From Eurosta solidaginis (taxonomy: Eukaryota; Arthropoda; Insecta; Diptera; Tephritidae), in contig NC_090319.1 of the NCBI RefSeq assembly GCF_040869045.1, positions 280,337,693 through 280,401,692 on the forward strand: a stretch of DNA of 64,000 nucleotides, read 5' to 3'. A model generated the notes under the pieces. It was not told the origin of the DNA. It made no database searches and saw only the letters and a program-made list of their open reading frames with translations. The stretch's first letter is position 1. Each line of letters starts with the position of its first letter. The position numbers were made by a program, and so were the translations under genes. Below, in pieces: positions 10,186 through 21,240 of this stretch.

Positions 10186-10616
10186 TGTAACGAATTTAGG
10201 CAAATTCCGCTTATTTGCAACCTTCTGCTAATGTTCGAATCACTAAACTGTTGAATAAATAACTCCAATATTCAATAATGCAAAATGGTCTTTATTAGAC
10301 TACTTTCAAAATAACACTTATACTGCTCAACAGAGAGCGTGATTAAATCAAAATGATTGCCATGTCTAGCTGGCGCGGCTTTTATACTCATCGGTTTCCT
10401 CGCCTGCATATTCTAGGCGTACTTTTGGGAGCATCTTAGATATATGCATGTGCTTGTGCGTTTCTCTCTGCTGCTTGTATTGACATATGTGTAGACATAA
10501 TGATTAATTTATTTACGTACATACAAGTGTGGCAGCTTGCTTTATTGTTCTGGTGGCTTTATTCACTTAGTTTCAGATTAGTGGCGTATCACTTAGTTTT
10601 ACTAATATTCGTCACA
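10186..10616 (-). repeat. LTR of the 412-like element (its 3' LTR)
   Basis: 431 bp. On the minus strand it starts TGTGACGAATATTAG and ends AATTCGTTACA. It is preceded on that strand by the purine tract AGGTGGAGGGCAG. The same family gives the solo LTRs at 13004-14015 and 16433-17028. Confidence 0.8.
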
Positions 10617-10627
10617 CTGCCCTCCAC

Positions 10628-11104
10628 CTAAGTCTGGTCGCCCCGATCAGACAAATCTCTCGATCTAACCGCTGCTAGCCTCTCCAAATGAACCACCCTT
10701 CTATTTCGTGGTTTCCCAAATGTTTGTATGCGGTAGATGACATCATTGATACTCTTCACAACTCTGCACAGGCCTTCCCAACTGCACCAAAATTTAGATT
10801 GAACACCTTTCCGCCAGTGAGGGTTGTATAACAGTACCAAATCTCCCTCGAAGAAACCTTTCGAATTGTTGTTCTTGTCAACCCCGTGTTTCATTTTACT
10901 ACTCATTACCCTGGTTCGTTCCTTCATATTCTGTTGTTTGGTCAATGAACTACTTCGTAGAGCTTGCGCTTGACGGAATGGCTTTGCATAATCAGGATCA
11001 TTCCGACGCTTTACAATAGTAGTGTGCCCTGGCTTGAAACCACTCTTGCATTCTTTATGCGAAATTCTTTCCTTCGTTTTAATGCGTCCATTAGAGTTTT
11101 TCAA
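10628..11104 (-). pseudogene. Integrase C-terminal remnant of the 412-like element
   Basis: 158-codon minus-strand ORF. Its last part contains GDLVLLYNPHWRKGV followed by FWCSWEGLCRVVK and VIYRIQ, the family's conserved C-terminal integrase segment (GPY/F-like module) that normally follows the catalytic core. No DDE core precedes it, because the deletion joins protease to this tail. It would not catalyse integration. Confidence 0.75.
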
Positions 11105-11136
11105 TGCCAGTGTTTCTCTCGCGGGTACCTTCGGTT

Positions 11137-11718
11137 TTATTGGCTTGGCCCATTCGTTTCATCAACCTTTGCCCGATCTACTTTCCTTGAATTTTGTGGT
11201 CTGTGTCGAATCTCCTCCACCAGCACTCGCTTACTGCTGAACCCTTTCTCCAAACCGAAGTTAAGTGGCACATCCTTGTTCTTATAGCGCATAATATTTC
11301 TCCGCATATCGATCCTGATGTCATGGTCAACTAAGAAATCCACTCCCAATATGACTTCATCAACGATCTCCGCCACAACGAATTTGTGTAGAACCATGAC
11401 ATTCCCAATTAAGACTTCACAGATCACTTCTCCCTGGACTTGGTTATAATCGCCAGTGACCGTACGCAACCTTTCTTAAGGTAATGGCTTTACTCTCCTG
11501 TTAACCAAATCAGATTGGATTAAAGAATGAGATGCGCCCGTATCTACAGTCAGTACACGCTCCTTGCCATCCACATTTCCTTTGACGGTAATACTGCTCG
11601 AGTTTCTTCCAATTTGCGAGATAGATATCACAGGACATTCAATTGCTGGAGCAAGTTTTCGATCTTTACATCTGAATCGCTCTTGCTTATCTCCAGCTTT
11701 ACGTTTACGACCAGCCAA
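11137..11718 (-). pseudogene. Retroviral-type aspartic protease region of the 412-like element
   Basis: Two consecutive minus-strand frames. The first (11718 to 11476) contains the catalytic DTGAS; the second (11469 to 11137) contains the family's C-terminal ILGVDFL block. They are separated by a stop at about 11476. In an intact element this protease would process the Gag-Pol polyprotein. It directly follows a CCHC zinc knuckle (CFKCGNPGHTARHC) read at about 11732-11800. Confidence 0.8.
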
Positions 11719-11805
11719 GTTGTAACTACCTGGACCGGTGCTGCAATGACGAGCAGTGTGACCTGGGTTACCACACTTAAAACATTTGATTGCACCATTA
11801 TTCTT

Positions 11806-12159
11806 CTACTGCGTTCCTTTTAAAATTTCCAAAATTGCGTTTACCCACTCTGGCCTTTCTACTTCCACACGACGTGCTTTAAAAGTTGGCTTACACAGAA
11901 GCGACGCTGTTTCCTGAATCAGAGCATGTGATACCGTTTCTGCGAATGTAGGTTTTGGGTTTGCGTATGTCGGTCGCTTCGTTTCGACATCCCGTATTCC
12001 ATTAATAAAGCTCTGAGTTTTTACCTTTTCGGAGTATTCCACGGGTGCGCCTACATTCGCTAAATGTGCCAGCCTTTCAACATCCGACGCAAACTCTTTC
12101 AATGTTTCCCAGCCCTCTGGAAGCGGTTCAGTAACTCCACTTGGTTTATCTGTCTCCAA
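11806..12159 (-). pseudogene. Gag fragment of the 412-like element
   Basis: 117-codon minus-strand ORF resembling the distal capsid part of gag in this clade (LPEGWETLKEFASDVERL, then AHALIQET-like helices). Its apparent ATG lies at the deletion joint with the LTR, so the true N-terminus is missing. An in-frame stop separates it from the zinc knuckle. Confidence 0.7.
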
Positions 12160-12632
12160 TATTCAATAATGCAAAATGGTCTTTATTAGACTACTTTCAG
12201 AATAACACTTCCACCTCTCAACAGATAGCGTGCTTAAATCAAACTGATTGCCATGCCTTAGCTGGCGCGGCTTTTATACTCTTCGGTTTCCTCCTTTGCA
12301 TATTTCTAGGCGTTTCTAGAATTTACTATTTGTTTATCAGCTATAAACTCACCAGCTATAACTACAGGTGCACGTTGTAGCTCCTCATATGCGCGTGTAT
12401 ATGTGAGTGATACTTCCATCGATGGTTGCCTACTTTTGGCAGTATCTCAGATATATGCATGTGTTTGTGCGTTTCTCTCTGCTGCTTGTATGGACATATG
12501 TGTAGAAATAATGATTAATTTGTTTACACACATACAAGTGTGGCAGCTTGCTTTATTGTTGTTGTGGCTTTATTTACTTAGTTTCAGATTAGTGATATGA
12601 GTATCACTTAGTGTCACTAATATTCGCCGCAG
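12156..12632 (-). repeat. Truncated LTR of the 412-like element (its 5' LTR)
   Basis: Shares the AATATTCAATAATGCAAAAT block and downstream sequence with 10255-10616. It stops at 12156, where it joins gag sequence directly. The U5 end and primer-binding site are lost. Confidence 0.75.
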
Positions 12633-12636
12633 TACA

Positions 12637-12735
12637 ATTTTTCAATTATAGAAAATTAAAAAATAACAATAATTATCATTAGAAAAAAATTATTGTTCTG
12701 GCCTTGAGCTAGAATCGAACCTTGAATCATTTATC
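12637..12735 (+). repeat. 385-bp repeat, right part of the interrupted copy
   Basis: Continuation of 9908-10181 after the LTR insertion, ending in the GAGCTAGAATCGAACCTTGA block and running into the first satellite unit. Confidence 0.7.
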
Positions 12736-13003
12736 AATAGGCCGATAAAAACAAAAACAATTGATAATTGAATAACAATTATTATTTACCGGTATTATGC
12801 TCATAAGTTCTTAAGTATCTGAAGTAAAATTGAACATGCCATTAAAAATACAAACATATAATTATACTGAACATTTTTAATTAGTTAAACAAACATATTC
12901 ATATTGACGCAGATACCAGCGAAATAAAATGCACGTGGCTTTGACAAAACATTTTGCTATATTTTCTCAAAACAAAAATTTCCTAGTAATTATTTGTTTA
13001 TAT

Positions 13004-14015
13004 TGTTACGAGTGTGCTGCTAATAGGGATACTATCATCTATAAGCCGATGTTAAGCAGTGACTTCTACGCACCACAATAATTCAATCATTATGTACACA
13101 CATATGTACGTACACGCAGCGGTGAAGCAACGCACAAAATATGCAGATATCTTATCTGAGATGCTCCCAAAAGTATGCAATTATAATTGTGTTCACACAT
13201 ACACGCGCAAATGAGAAGCTATAAACGTAGTAATTTTATAGCTGATGACCAACTAGTAGATTCTGGAAATGGAAGCGCCTAGAAGTTGCGAACGAGAAAT
13301 CACAGAGTATAAAAGGCAGCAACAGTAGAGGTACGACAATCAGTTGGATTTAAGACGCTATCTGGCGAGCAATAGTACTGTTATTTTGAAAGTAGTCTAA
13401 TAAAGGCCATTTTGCAACATTGAATAGTGGAGTTATTTATTCAACAGTTTAGTGATTCGAACGTTAGTAGAGGGTTGCTGTTTAGGCAGGATGCCTAACT
13501 TTTCCGCATCTGATTGCGACCCCCCAATGCAACTCTGCAAATCGATAATCGATACTCGAATTAATTTATAACCACCCACACCATCACCCTCATGCATGTG
13601 CATGCATGTACATGCACGTGTAGTTGTGCCTTTTGTCAGCACTCATGCATATGCATGTCGGGGTTGATGTGTGGGTGCCTTTCCCCTCCAAAACGGAGGA
13701 TTTTGCGGGTCAACGGTTGTAGCTTGCTATACAACCGGCCTCTTTGATTTTCAACAGCCAACCAGCACGCATCTGCCGCCAACGATCTCCACGGTTTTCA
13801 AGAATATATTCAGGTAATATTGTAGCCAGGTTATATATATATTCACATAATAAACTACATCCATTATAACGAGAAATCTCGTCTACTTTCTTATTTCTCT
13901 ATTTCCACACGCATATTCCCACTGAGATCGACCCGGTGCGCCCACCTCTCGCAAGGATCAGACGCACCCCGGCCGAACAGTTGCAAATAAAAGGAATTGC
14001 AGTAAATTCGTTACA
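13004..14015 (+). mobile_element. Solo LTR, 412-like family, containing another LTR
   Basis: Begins TGTTACGAGTGTG and ends AATTCGTTACA, matching the LTRs at 10186 and 16433. ATAT precedes it (13000-13003) and follows it (14016-14019). Removing one copy restores the exact satellite sequence GTTTATATATATGTG, so this is a real 4-bp target duplication. It has an internal TATA-like GAGTATAAAAGGC near 13305. No coding sequence; a product of LTR-LTR recombination. Confidence 0.88.
13479..13979 (+). mobile_element. Nested solo LTR of a second family (501 bp)
   Basis: Begins TGTTTAGGCAGGATG and ends CCCCGGCCGAACA, with a perfect 5-bp duplication GTTGC at 13474-13478 and 13980-13984. It interrupts the 412-like solo LTR near its 3' end. 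A GCATG-rich palindromic stretch lies at 13594-13620. The family was not identified; 5-bp duplications occur in BEL/Pao, copia and several gypsy lineages. Confidence 0.88.
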
Positions 14016-14821
14016 ATATATATGTGTATTTGCACTGTCTAATTGTGTTATATGACGTGGGGGTTTTCGAAATGGTACCATTTCAATATGCCAGTAAATG
14101 TTTCCTTCTTTTCAGTTTTTCCCAATAAAACGAAAATAGTAATTGAGTAACAATTATTATTTACCGGTATTATGCCCAAAAGTTCTTAAGTATCTGAAGA
14201 AGGATTGAACATGCCATTAAAAATACAAACTTATAATTATAATGAACATTTTTAATTAGTTAAACAAACATATTCATATTGACACATATACCAGCGAAAT
14301 AAAATGCACGTGGCTTTGTCAAAACATTTCGCTATACTTTCTCAAAACAAAAATTTCCTAGTAATTGTTTGTTTATATATATGTGTATTTGAATACTTGA
14401 TTGTGTTATAAATAATAATAGGATGGTGGAGCCGTGTGTAGAAGTCCACGAAAGTGGGGAAAGCTTCTGACCGTCATTCACCTGGGAATGGCCAGAGCGA
14501 TTCTTTTGCATGTGGTTCAAGCAGCTCACTAGTGCCGGTCTCTTGCAGCCAAGTGTCCTCTGGGTAGCCGCTAAACATCCATTTAGCGGTGAGATAATGT
14601 GAGAAGGCGACAACCTGGCTAGGCCACTCAGACATAATCGGTTTAAGGGCTAGCCGGGGGGAGATCTCATCGGCAGCGTCTGTACGCCTCTAGGTGCGAC
14701 TGCAAGCGGGCGCATGTCTTGGAGCAAGCGGCTCGCTATATAAACGTGCAAGTAATATTTTCACCCCCGCTGAGCGGGTGGCGCGCTGGGCTTAAGACCC
14801 GCCACGTAAAACCATACTCCA

Positions 14822-15519
14822 ATGATAAATAACGACAAGCCTCGGATAAATACACTCTCTATTAATGACGACTATGGCAAACGTTTGAAGGACAATGAAT
14901 TGAGGGCATGCACCTGGAACGTCCGCTTCCTGAATGGGATTGGTGCAGATGCCCGGCTGGTTGATGTCCTCGTCAAAGCAAAATCTGACATCACCGCCAT
15001 CCAAGAAATGCGTTGCACAAAGCAAGGAAGAAAGAAGATCAAAAATTATAACACCTTTTGGAGTGGCCATACGAATAAACGCAGTTTCGGCGTCGGATTC
15101 GTGGTGGGAGAGAGACTTTGTCGCCAAGTTCTGTTGTTCACACCTGTGGACGAGCGTCTCGCCGCTATCCGAATAAAATCAAAATTGTTTAATATATCAT
15201 TAATCTGCGCCCATGCGCCGACAGAGGAGAAAGACGATGAGGTGAAAGACACTTTTTATGAACAATTAGAACGCTGCCCCCGTCATGATATAAAAGTAAT
15301 GCTAGGTGACTTTAACGCCAGGGTGGGCAAAGAAGGTGTTTTTAGCCCTACAGTGGGAAAGTTCAGCTTACACAATGAAACTCCTCCTAAAGGACTGAGG
15401 CTGACTGACTTTGCCGGTGCTCGAAACATGGTCATATCCAGCACGAGGTTCATGCACAAAAAATACATCAAGCTACATGGCTGTCTCCTGATCGAAATAC
15501 TCGCAATCAGATCGATCAC
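14822..15519 (+). pseudogene. RTE LINE endonuclease domain
   Basis: APE-like endonuclease that nicks target DNA to prime reverse transcription. Visible motifs are TWNVRFLNG near residue 31, the metal-binding glutamate in IQEMRC, and GDFNARVG near residue 160. Gene-prediction pipelines often label this domain craniofacial development protein 2-like. A frameshift near 15480 ends the frame before the final SDH-like motif, which is found in the next frame (SDHYLVAAK at about 15590-15620). Confidence 0.85.
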
Positions 15520-15522
15520 GTT

Positions 15523-15915
15523 GTGATAGACGGACGGCATGCATCCATTGTTTTAGATGTGCGCACGATCCGAAGACCTAACATCGACTCGGACCATTAT
15601 CTCGTTGCAGCCAAAATAAGTACCCGCCTCAGCGCGGCAAAAACCAAGGAACAAAAAATACAGGGAAAGCTAGACGTCGAAAAGCTTCAATCACAGCAGA
15701 CTGCCAATGATTTCGCAACTCGACTCTCACACCTGCTCTCTGAGAGCACAACTCATCCAAAGGAATACAGGAGCAGTGGGAGCATATCTCCAAAGCACTT
15801 CGTACTGCCGTCGAGGAAAAAATTGGTTACGGGCGGCCACGAAAAAAAAACTGGTACGATGAAGAATGCCGCTTTGCAACCGAAAGAAAAAACGCTGCTT
15901 ACAGGGCTACGTTAA
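15523..15915 (+). pseudogene. RTE LINE linker region after frameshift
   Basis: Continuation of the LINE protein in another frame. It begins with the end of the endonuclease (SDHYLVAAKIS) and runs into a poorly conserved charged linker. Between here and 16036 the reverse transcriptase N-terminus is damaged or deleted. Confidence 0.75.
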
Positions 15916-16035
15916 AAGCGAGCGTGACAAGAGGAATGTGTGAACGCTATCGTGAGTTGAAAGGGAAGCGAGACGCCTTTTCAGGAAGAAAAAAGCAGAA
16001 GCAGAAAGGCGTGGAGCTGGAGCTGCTAGCCACCA

Positions 16036-16432
16036 GTGAACCAGCTGATTGGACCTTATCAGTGCGGCTTTAGACCTGGTAAATCTACCATCGACCAGAT
16101 TTTCACATTGCGCCAAATCTTGGAAAAAGCCCGTGAAGAGAGAGTCGACACACATCACCTCTTCGTCGACTTTAAAGCCGCCTTCGACAGCACGAAAAGG
16201 AGCTGCCTATATGCCGCTATGTCTGAAATTGATTTCCCCGCAAAACTTATACGGCTGTGCAAAATGACGTTGAGCAACACCATCAGCTCAGTCAGAATTG
16301 GGAAAGACCTCTCCGAGCCGTTCGAAACTAAACGAGGTTTCAGACAGGGTGGCCCCCTATCGTGCGATTTCTTTAATTTGATGCTGGAGGAAATTTTACT
16401 AGCTGCAGAACTTAACCGCACTGGAACTATAT
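16036..16432 (+). pseudogene. RTE LINE reverse transcriptase, N-terminal fingers/palm
   Basis: Contains YQCGFRPGKSTIDQ, the first palm aspartate in FVDFKAAFDS, and the RQGGPLSC motif. The frame stops where the LTR at 16433 is inserted. The second catalytic motif lies beyond it at 17044. Confidence 0.87.
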
Positions 16433-17028
16433 TGTGACGAATATTAGTGACACTAAGTGATACTCCCATCTAATCTGATACTAAGTAAATAAAGCCACAA
16501 CAACAATGAAGCAAGCTGCTACACTTGTACGTACGTAAACGAATAAATCATTATGTCTACACATACGTACGTACACGCAGCAGAGAAGAGATGCACAAAC
16601 ACATGCAGATATCTTATCTGAGATGCTCCCAAAAGTATGCAATTGTAATTGTGGAAGTGTCGCTCACAAATACACGTATATGAGAAGCTATTTACGTGCA
16701 TCTGTAGTTATAATTATAAGGCGGTAACTAAGTAAATTCTGGAAGCGACTAGAGGATGCCACGAGGAAATCACAGAGTATAAAAGCACCACCGGTAGAGG
16801 CGCTAGAAGCAGTTTTCAGTTAAGTACGCTATCTATCGGGCAATAAATCAGTTTTATTTAAGCTATCAATCAGTTTGGTTATTAAGCAAGCTATAAGTGT
16901 TATTGTGAATTACCTTAATAAAGGCCATTTTTCCATTTTTCAATATTGGAGTTATTTATTAAACAGTTTAGTGATTCGAACCTTGGAAGAAGATTGCAAA
17001 TAAGAGGGTTTGCAGTAAATTCGTTACA
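16433..17028 (+). mobile_element. Solo LTR (412-like family) inside the RTE LINE
   Basis: 596 bp from TGTGACGAATATTAG to AATTCGTTACA, with a TATA-like GAGTATAAAAGC near 16776. It splits the RTE reverse transcriptase between the RQGGP and YADD motifs. The four flanking bases (ATAT before, TTAC after) sit where a 4-bp duplication should be but no longer match, so it may be old. Confidence 0.85.
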
Positions 17029-17043
17029 TTACTCTATAAAAGC

Positions 17044-17379
17044 GTGCAATTGCTGGCCTATGCTGATGACATTGATATTATCGGCTTAAGCACCCGTGCT
17101 GTTAGTTCTGCTTACTCCAACCTGGAAAAAGAAGCGGTAAAGATGGGTTTGATGGTGAATGAGTACAAAACGAAGTACCTGCTGTCATCGAGCAAAGAGT
17201 CAGCGCATACTCGCCTTGGCAGCCATAATTTCGAAATAGTAAAAGACTTCGTTTATTTGGGAACCAGCATCAACACTAGCAACCACATCAGCACTGAAAT
17301 CCAGCGAAGAATCAATCTTGCCAATAAATGCTACTTTGGACTAGGTAGGCAATTGAAAAGTAAGGTCCTCTCTCGGTGA
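17044..17379 (+). pseudogene. RTE LINE reverse transcriptase, YADD palm and thumb
   Basis: Resumes after the LTR with LLAYADDIDIIG, the catalytic YADD box, then the DFVYLGTSI motif of the thumb region. It ends at a TGA at 17377-17379; the same frame is recognisable afterwards. Confidence 0.85.
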
Positions 17380-17736
17380 ACGAAAATCATACTCTACAAG
17401 TCACTTATCGTACCCGCCCTGCTATATGGGGCAGAAGCATGGATCATGACAACAGCAGATGAAGCGGCTTTGGGATTGTTCGAGAGAAAAGTTCTTCGAA
17501 AGATTTATGGACCTCTACGCGTTGGCGATGATGAGTACCGAAGAAGATTTAATGACGAGCTGTACGAGCTATACGCCGGCATCGACATAGTCCAGCGAAT
17601 TAAAACGCAGCGGATGCGCTGGCTAGGCCATGTTATGCGAATGAAAGATGATGCTACGGCCAAGAAAGTGTTTCTATCGGAACCCGACTATGGAAGCAGA
17701 GGTAGAGGGCGGCCCTCACTCCGTTGGAAGGACTAG
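17380..17736 (+). pseudogene. RTE LINE C-terminal region
   Basis: After an in-frame stop, the C-terminus continues with YGAEAWIMT, FERKVLRKIYGPL, RMRWLGHVMRM and GRPSLRWKD, the conserved RTE tail. It ends in a TAG at about 17734-17736. The 3' untranslated region follows. Confidence 0.82.
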
Positions 17737-18449
17737 GTGAAAAACAATTTAAACTCCCTTGGTGTGACCAATTGGCGCCGGTTGGCGGAGCGAAGGAGCG
17801 ACTGGTGCCCTTTGTTGGGTGGCCATAACCGTTTAGATGGTTAAGCGCCAATTAAGTAAGTAAGTAATTGAATAACAATTATTATTTACCGGTATTATGC
17901 TCAAAAGTTCTTAAGTATCTGAAGTAAAATTGAACATGCCATTAAAAATACAAACATATAATTATAATAGACATTTTTAATTCGTTAAACAAACAGATTC
18001 ATATTGACGCATATACCAGCGAAATAAAATAAACGTGGCTTTGACAAAACAATTTGCTATACTTTCTCAAAACAAAAATTTTCTAGTAATTGTTTGTTTA
18101 TATATATGTGTATTTGTTGAATTGTGTTATATGACGTGGCCGTTTTCGAAATGGTACCATTGCAATATGCCAATAAATGTTTCCTTCTTTTCATTTTTTC
18201 CCAGTAAAGCTAAAATAGTAATTGAATAACAATTATTATTTACTGGAATTATGCTCAAAAGTTCTTAAATATCTGAAGTAAAATTGATCATGCCATTAAA
18301 AATACAAACATATAATTATAATAGACATTTTTAATTCGTTAAACAAACAGATTCATATTGACGCATATACCAGCGAAATAAAATGAACGTAGCATTGACA
18401 AAAGATTTTGCTATACTTTCCTATTAATTGTTTGTTAAAAAAAATATAT

Positions 18450-19344
18450 AGCGTTACGACATCATCTTGATCAGTAATATTGTCCATTGACTTATATGCA
18501 ACTATGTTAGCAAGTATTTGATCCAGAATAGCTGCATTTATATCATTGACGTCCTTATTTTTCCCAGCTAAAATTGCTCTTTTGCTGAGCCAATCATAGT
18601 TTTTGTAATGTTGAACTATGTTTGGAAATACACTGTGTATCAATGCCTTTTTAAACTGCGCAAAAGTGCAGAAATTGCCAGGCAATGTAATCATTTCTGT
18701 TGGAGCGACAGACATTTGGCCATTTCCGATTTTCAGTAATTGCTGTGAAAATTCAGCTGCTGACGGATCGTTTTGTAGTTGAACACGTACGTTTGTAGTA
18801 AGTGTAAGCGTGTTAACATGTCTCCATAAATACGATGATTTTAAACATGCATTGATGCATCTGCAGCCGTGGATTGTGGGATCACAGGTAATGTTTGTCT
18901 GAAATCTCCAGCCAATAAAATCATGGCACCTTCAAAAACTGTTTGGCTTCCTCGTAGATCTATAAAATTTCTATCAAGTGATTCCAATGATTTCTTGTGT
19001 ACCATAGTACACTCGTTCCATACGATGAGCTTTCATACTTTAAGAACTTTTGCCATTCCAGATGTTTTCGAAATATTACATGTTGGTGTTTCATTTACCT
19101 GCATATTCGAAGGCAACTTTAATGCAGAATGTGCTGTGCGACTTCCTTCCAGTAATTTAGCCACAATTCCGGAAGAACCGAGTGCCAATGCAACGTTATT
19201 ATCTGATCGAATTGTTGCTAATATCAATGAATTCAAAGAGGTATTGCCTGTTCCCCCAGGAGCATCCAAGGAAAACAATTCACCAGTTCCATGGCTAACA
19301 TTATTAATGATTATATCATAAACATGTTGCTGTTGGTCATTCAA
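18450..19344 (-). pseudogene. Helitron Pif1-like helicase domain, decayed
   Basis: On the minus strand, NDQQQHVYD precedes a Walker A region reading APGGTGNT, in which the invariant lysine of GGTGKT is asparagine. ILATIRSDNN and TAHSALKLP follow. Further along come segments equivalent to the Helitron PVIPRSTAADA, LPGNFCTFAQFK, FPNIVQHYKNYDWLSKRAIL and KNKDVNDINAAI blocks. In an active Helitron this is a 5'-3' DNA helicase for rolling-circle transposition. Frameshifts and the Walker A change make it dead. Confidence 0.85.
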
Positions 19345-19395
19345 TTTCGTAAAATTTTATTTTACAAATGTGTTTAGTTCATTATAATCATAATG

Positions 19396-20430
19396 TTATT
19401 CACGCTCCAATTCTCTATTGAACATATCATGCATTGGACGATTTGCTGCTGGCATGCCCAATTGTACTAACGATTTGTTTGACATCGACAAACAAATGCC
19501 TACAGTCCTTTTCAATGCTTCATTGTAAATTTCCAATGTGAATTCCAACTCACAATTTGCAGTATTTCGACGAATTTGGTTTAGAATATCATCTGCCATA
19601 TAACCTTTGAAATTATTCCATAATTCCTATGGACTAGATGGGGAGCACATTGCAATTATTATCGAAAATATTGTTTGTATTAGATGTGGACTGGCTATTA
19701 CAGCTGCAACGGCAAGCGTATCTTCCCAATGCTTGTCATCTTCCATCAAATTTAATTGTTGGCATGCTTCACGATATGTAGCGCACAATTCACCATTAAT
19801 TGTTCTTAAAGCTTGGAACGATGTTGGGCCACGAACATTAATTAGCAACAATCGCAAGAAAAAATACTCAGCATTATTTGGATGAACTGCATAAATGCGT
19901 CCTAATGCATCTGTTGAGAACACATTAGGATGACCTTGAACTGGTTTTCCTTGTGTTCGCCTTTGAAATGTTTTCCTGGATTTATCCCATGTGAAATATT
20001 GTGGCACTTCTTCATATAGCAATGTTCTTGCAAAATCGTCCGATTGACATAAATGAAAAAAGGCAGTCAAAGTTGTAGACGGTGCACTTGTTGCACGACT
20101 GTTGGATTTCTTTCGTGTATTGGGAATGAAAAAAATCGCCATATCGCTTCGTGACTGCTTATATAAAGCCCCATTTGAAATTTTTTAATCTCGTCTTTGT
20201 CATTTTGGATTGCACCGAATACAGCCATATCGCTTCCTTTATTTACATATTTGCAAATGTATTTAATTGATTTAACGGAATTACAGTATTCCACTTTAAT
20301 ATGCGCTTTGAATGTTTTGGGCAACAATGAACACTATGGAACAACTTAGTCTGGTTGAATTTGATATAGTTTAAGCTCTCGGTCTCAATTTTTGCATACA
20401 TATCCACGACAAATTGGTGGAACAATCTTC
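19396..20430 (-). pseudogene. Helitron Rep/helicase linker region, decayed
   Basis: Minus-strand pieces in several frames: FHQFVVDMYAKIETESLNYI, then VKSIKYICKYVNKGSDMAVF, then EEVPQYFTWD, QRRTQGKPVQGHPNVFSTDA and ALGRIYAVHPNNAEYFFLRL with NGELCATYREACQQLNL. These are typical of RepHel proteins between the Rep catalytic centre and the helicase. The HUH motif region itself was not found. At least three frameshifts are visible. Confidence 0.82.
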
Positions 20431-20514
20431 TGCATTTCAGAATGTGAGATTATTATTATCATATGTGAATATTTTTGATGTGTAAACATCTTTGCTCACG
20501 GTATGGGGGAATTT

Positions 20515-20712
20515 TGAATGTGATATGTAAGATGTAAGTGTAATATGTAAGACGTAAGATGTAAGATGTACGATGTAAGGTGTGGGAGGGTATGGGTATG
20601 TATATGGAGGATGGCATGGATATGAGGGATGTAAGATGTAGGATGTAAGATGTAAGATTTAAGATGTATGATGTAAGATGTAAGATGTAAGATGTAAGAT
20701 GTAAGATGTAGG
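20515..20712 (+). repeat. 7-bp minisatellite (GATGTAA)n
   Basis: Two runs of TAAGATG-type heptamers (about 20524-20580 and 20628-20710) with degenerate spacer copies. Short Leu/His/Tyr-rich ORFs across it are artefacts of the repeat. Confidence 0.85.
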
Positions 20713-20819
20713 GTATGGATGGGTACGGGTAATAATGTCGACAACGATTTTGATATTGATTTCGATATTGATAGCGAAAACGATTTCACAAATCGAAAAA
20801 TTCGTATATTTATTTAAAA

Positions 20820-21240
20820 AATGTTGCACACATGAAATGCTCTCGAGACACTCGTCACCCAGAGAAAAATTAGCACTCATCAGCACAGCTTCCTTTTGAT
20901 ATCCATATTGAAGTACTCATTAACAGCTTCCATTTGATACCCATAATGTAAAAACGCAACCTAACGTTATTCTGATCCACGTTTTGGGCCATGAGACCCT
21001 AGTCACCCAGATGTATGAAAATTACCCTCTGCTAAAGAACTCAACAAAAGCTTTCATTTGATATCCATAATGTATAAACACATTCTAGGGGTATCTGGGT
21101 CCACGTATTGACCTATATCTCGAGACCCTAGTCACCTAGGCGCACGAAAAGTACTCAGAAGAAGCTTCCATTTAATACCCATATTATACATGCACATCGT
21201 AGAATTATCCGGGTCCACGTTTAGAAATTAAAAAAATTTT
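20820..21240 (+). repeat. Degenerate DINE-type minisatellite
   Basis: Three or four diverged units carrying CATTTGATACCCATAATGTA and GTCCACGT..GAGACCCTAGTCAC. These are related, in reverse orientation, to the 130-bp minisatellite of the DINE-like elements at 25.6-28 kb. Confidence 0.65.

Larger units (their letters stand above)
10186..12632 (-). mobile_element. Internally deleted Ty3/gypsy element, 412/mdg1-like
   Basis: Minus-strand LTR retrotransposon inserted in a 385-bp repeat. The four bases on each side (ACAC at 10182-10185 and GTAC at 12633-12636) are consistent with a decayed 4-bp duplication of ATAC, which is what the uninterrupted repeat has at this point. Order on its own strand: LTR, gag remnant, CCHC zinc knuckle, protease, then directly the integrase C-terminus, polypurine tract and LTR. 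Reverse transcriptase, RNase H and the integrase core are deleted, as are the 5' LTR U5, primer site and gag start. At most it could move using another element's enzymes. Confidence 0.85.
14410..17863 (+). mobile_element. RTE-clade LINE, disrupted
   Basis: Non-LTR element inserted in the satellite. It has about 400 bp of 5' sequence, an endonuclease domain, a linker and a reverse transcriptase split by an LTR. It ends GGCCATAACCGTTTAGATGG followed by an AAGT tetranucleotide tail, typical of RTE elements. The same 3' end recurs at 29954, 43307 and 56625. Frameshifts, an internal deletion near 15915-16036 and stops make it inactive. Confidence 0.87.

Noticed and set aside
20496..20886. Leu/His/Tyr-rich ORFs
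   Set aside because: Translations of the GATGTAA minisatellite.
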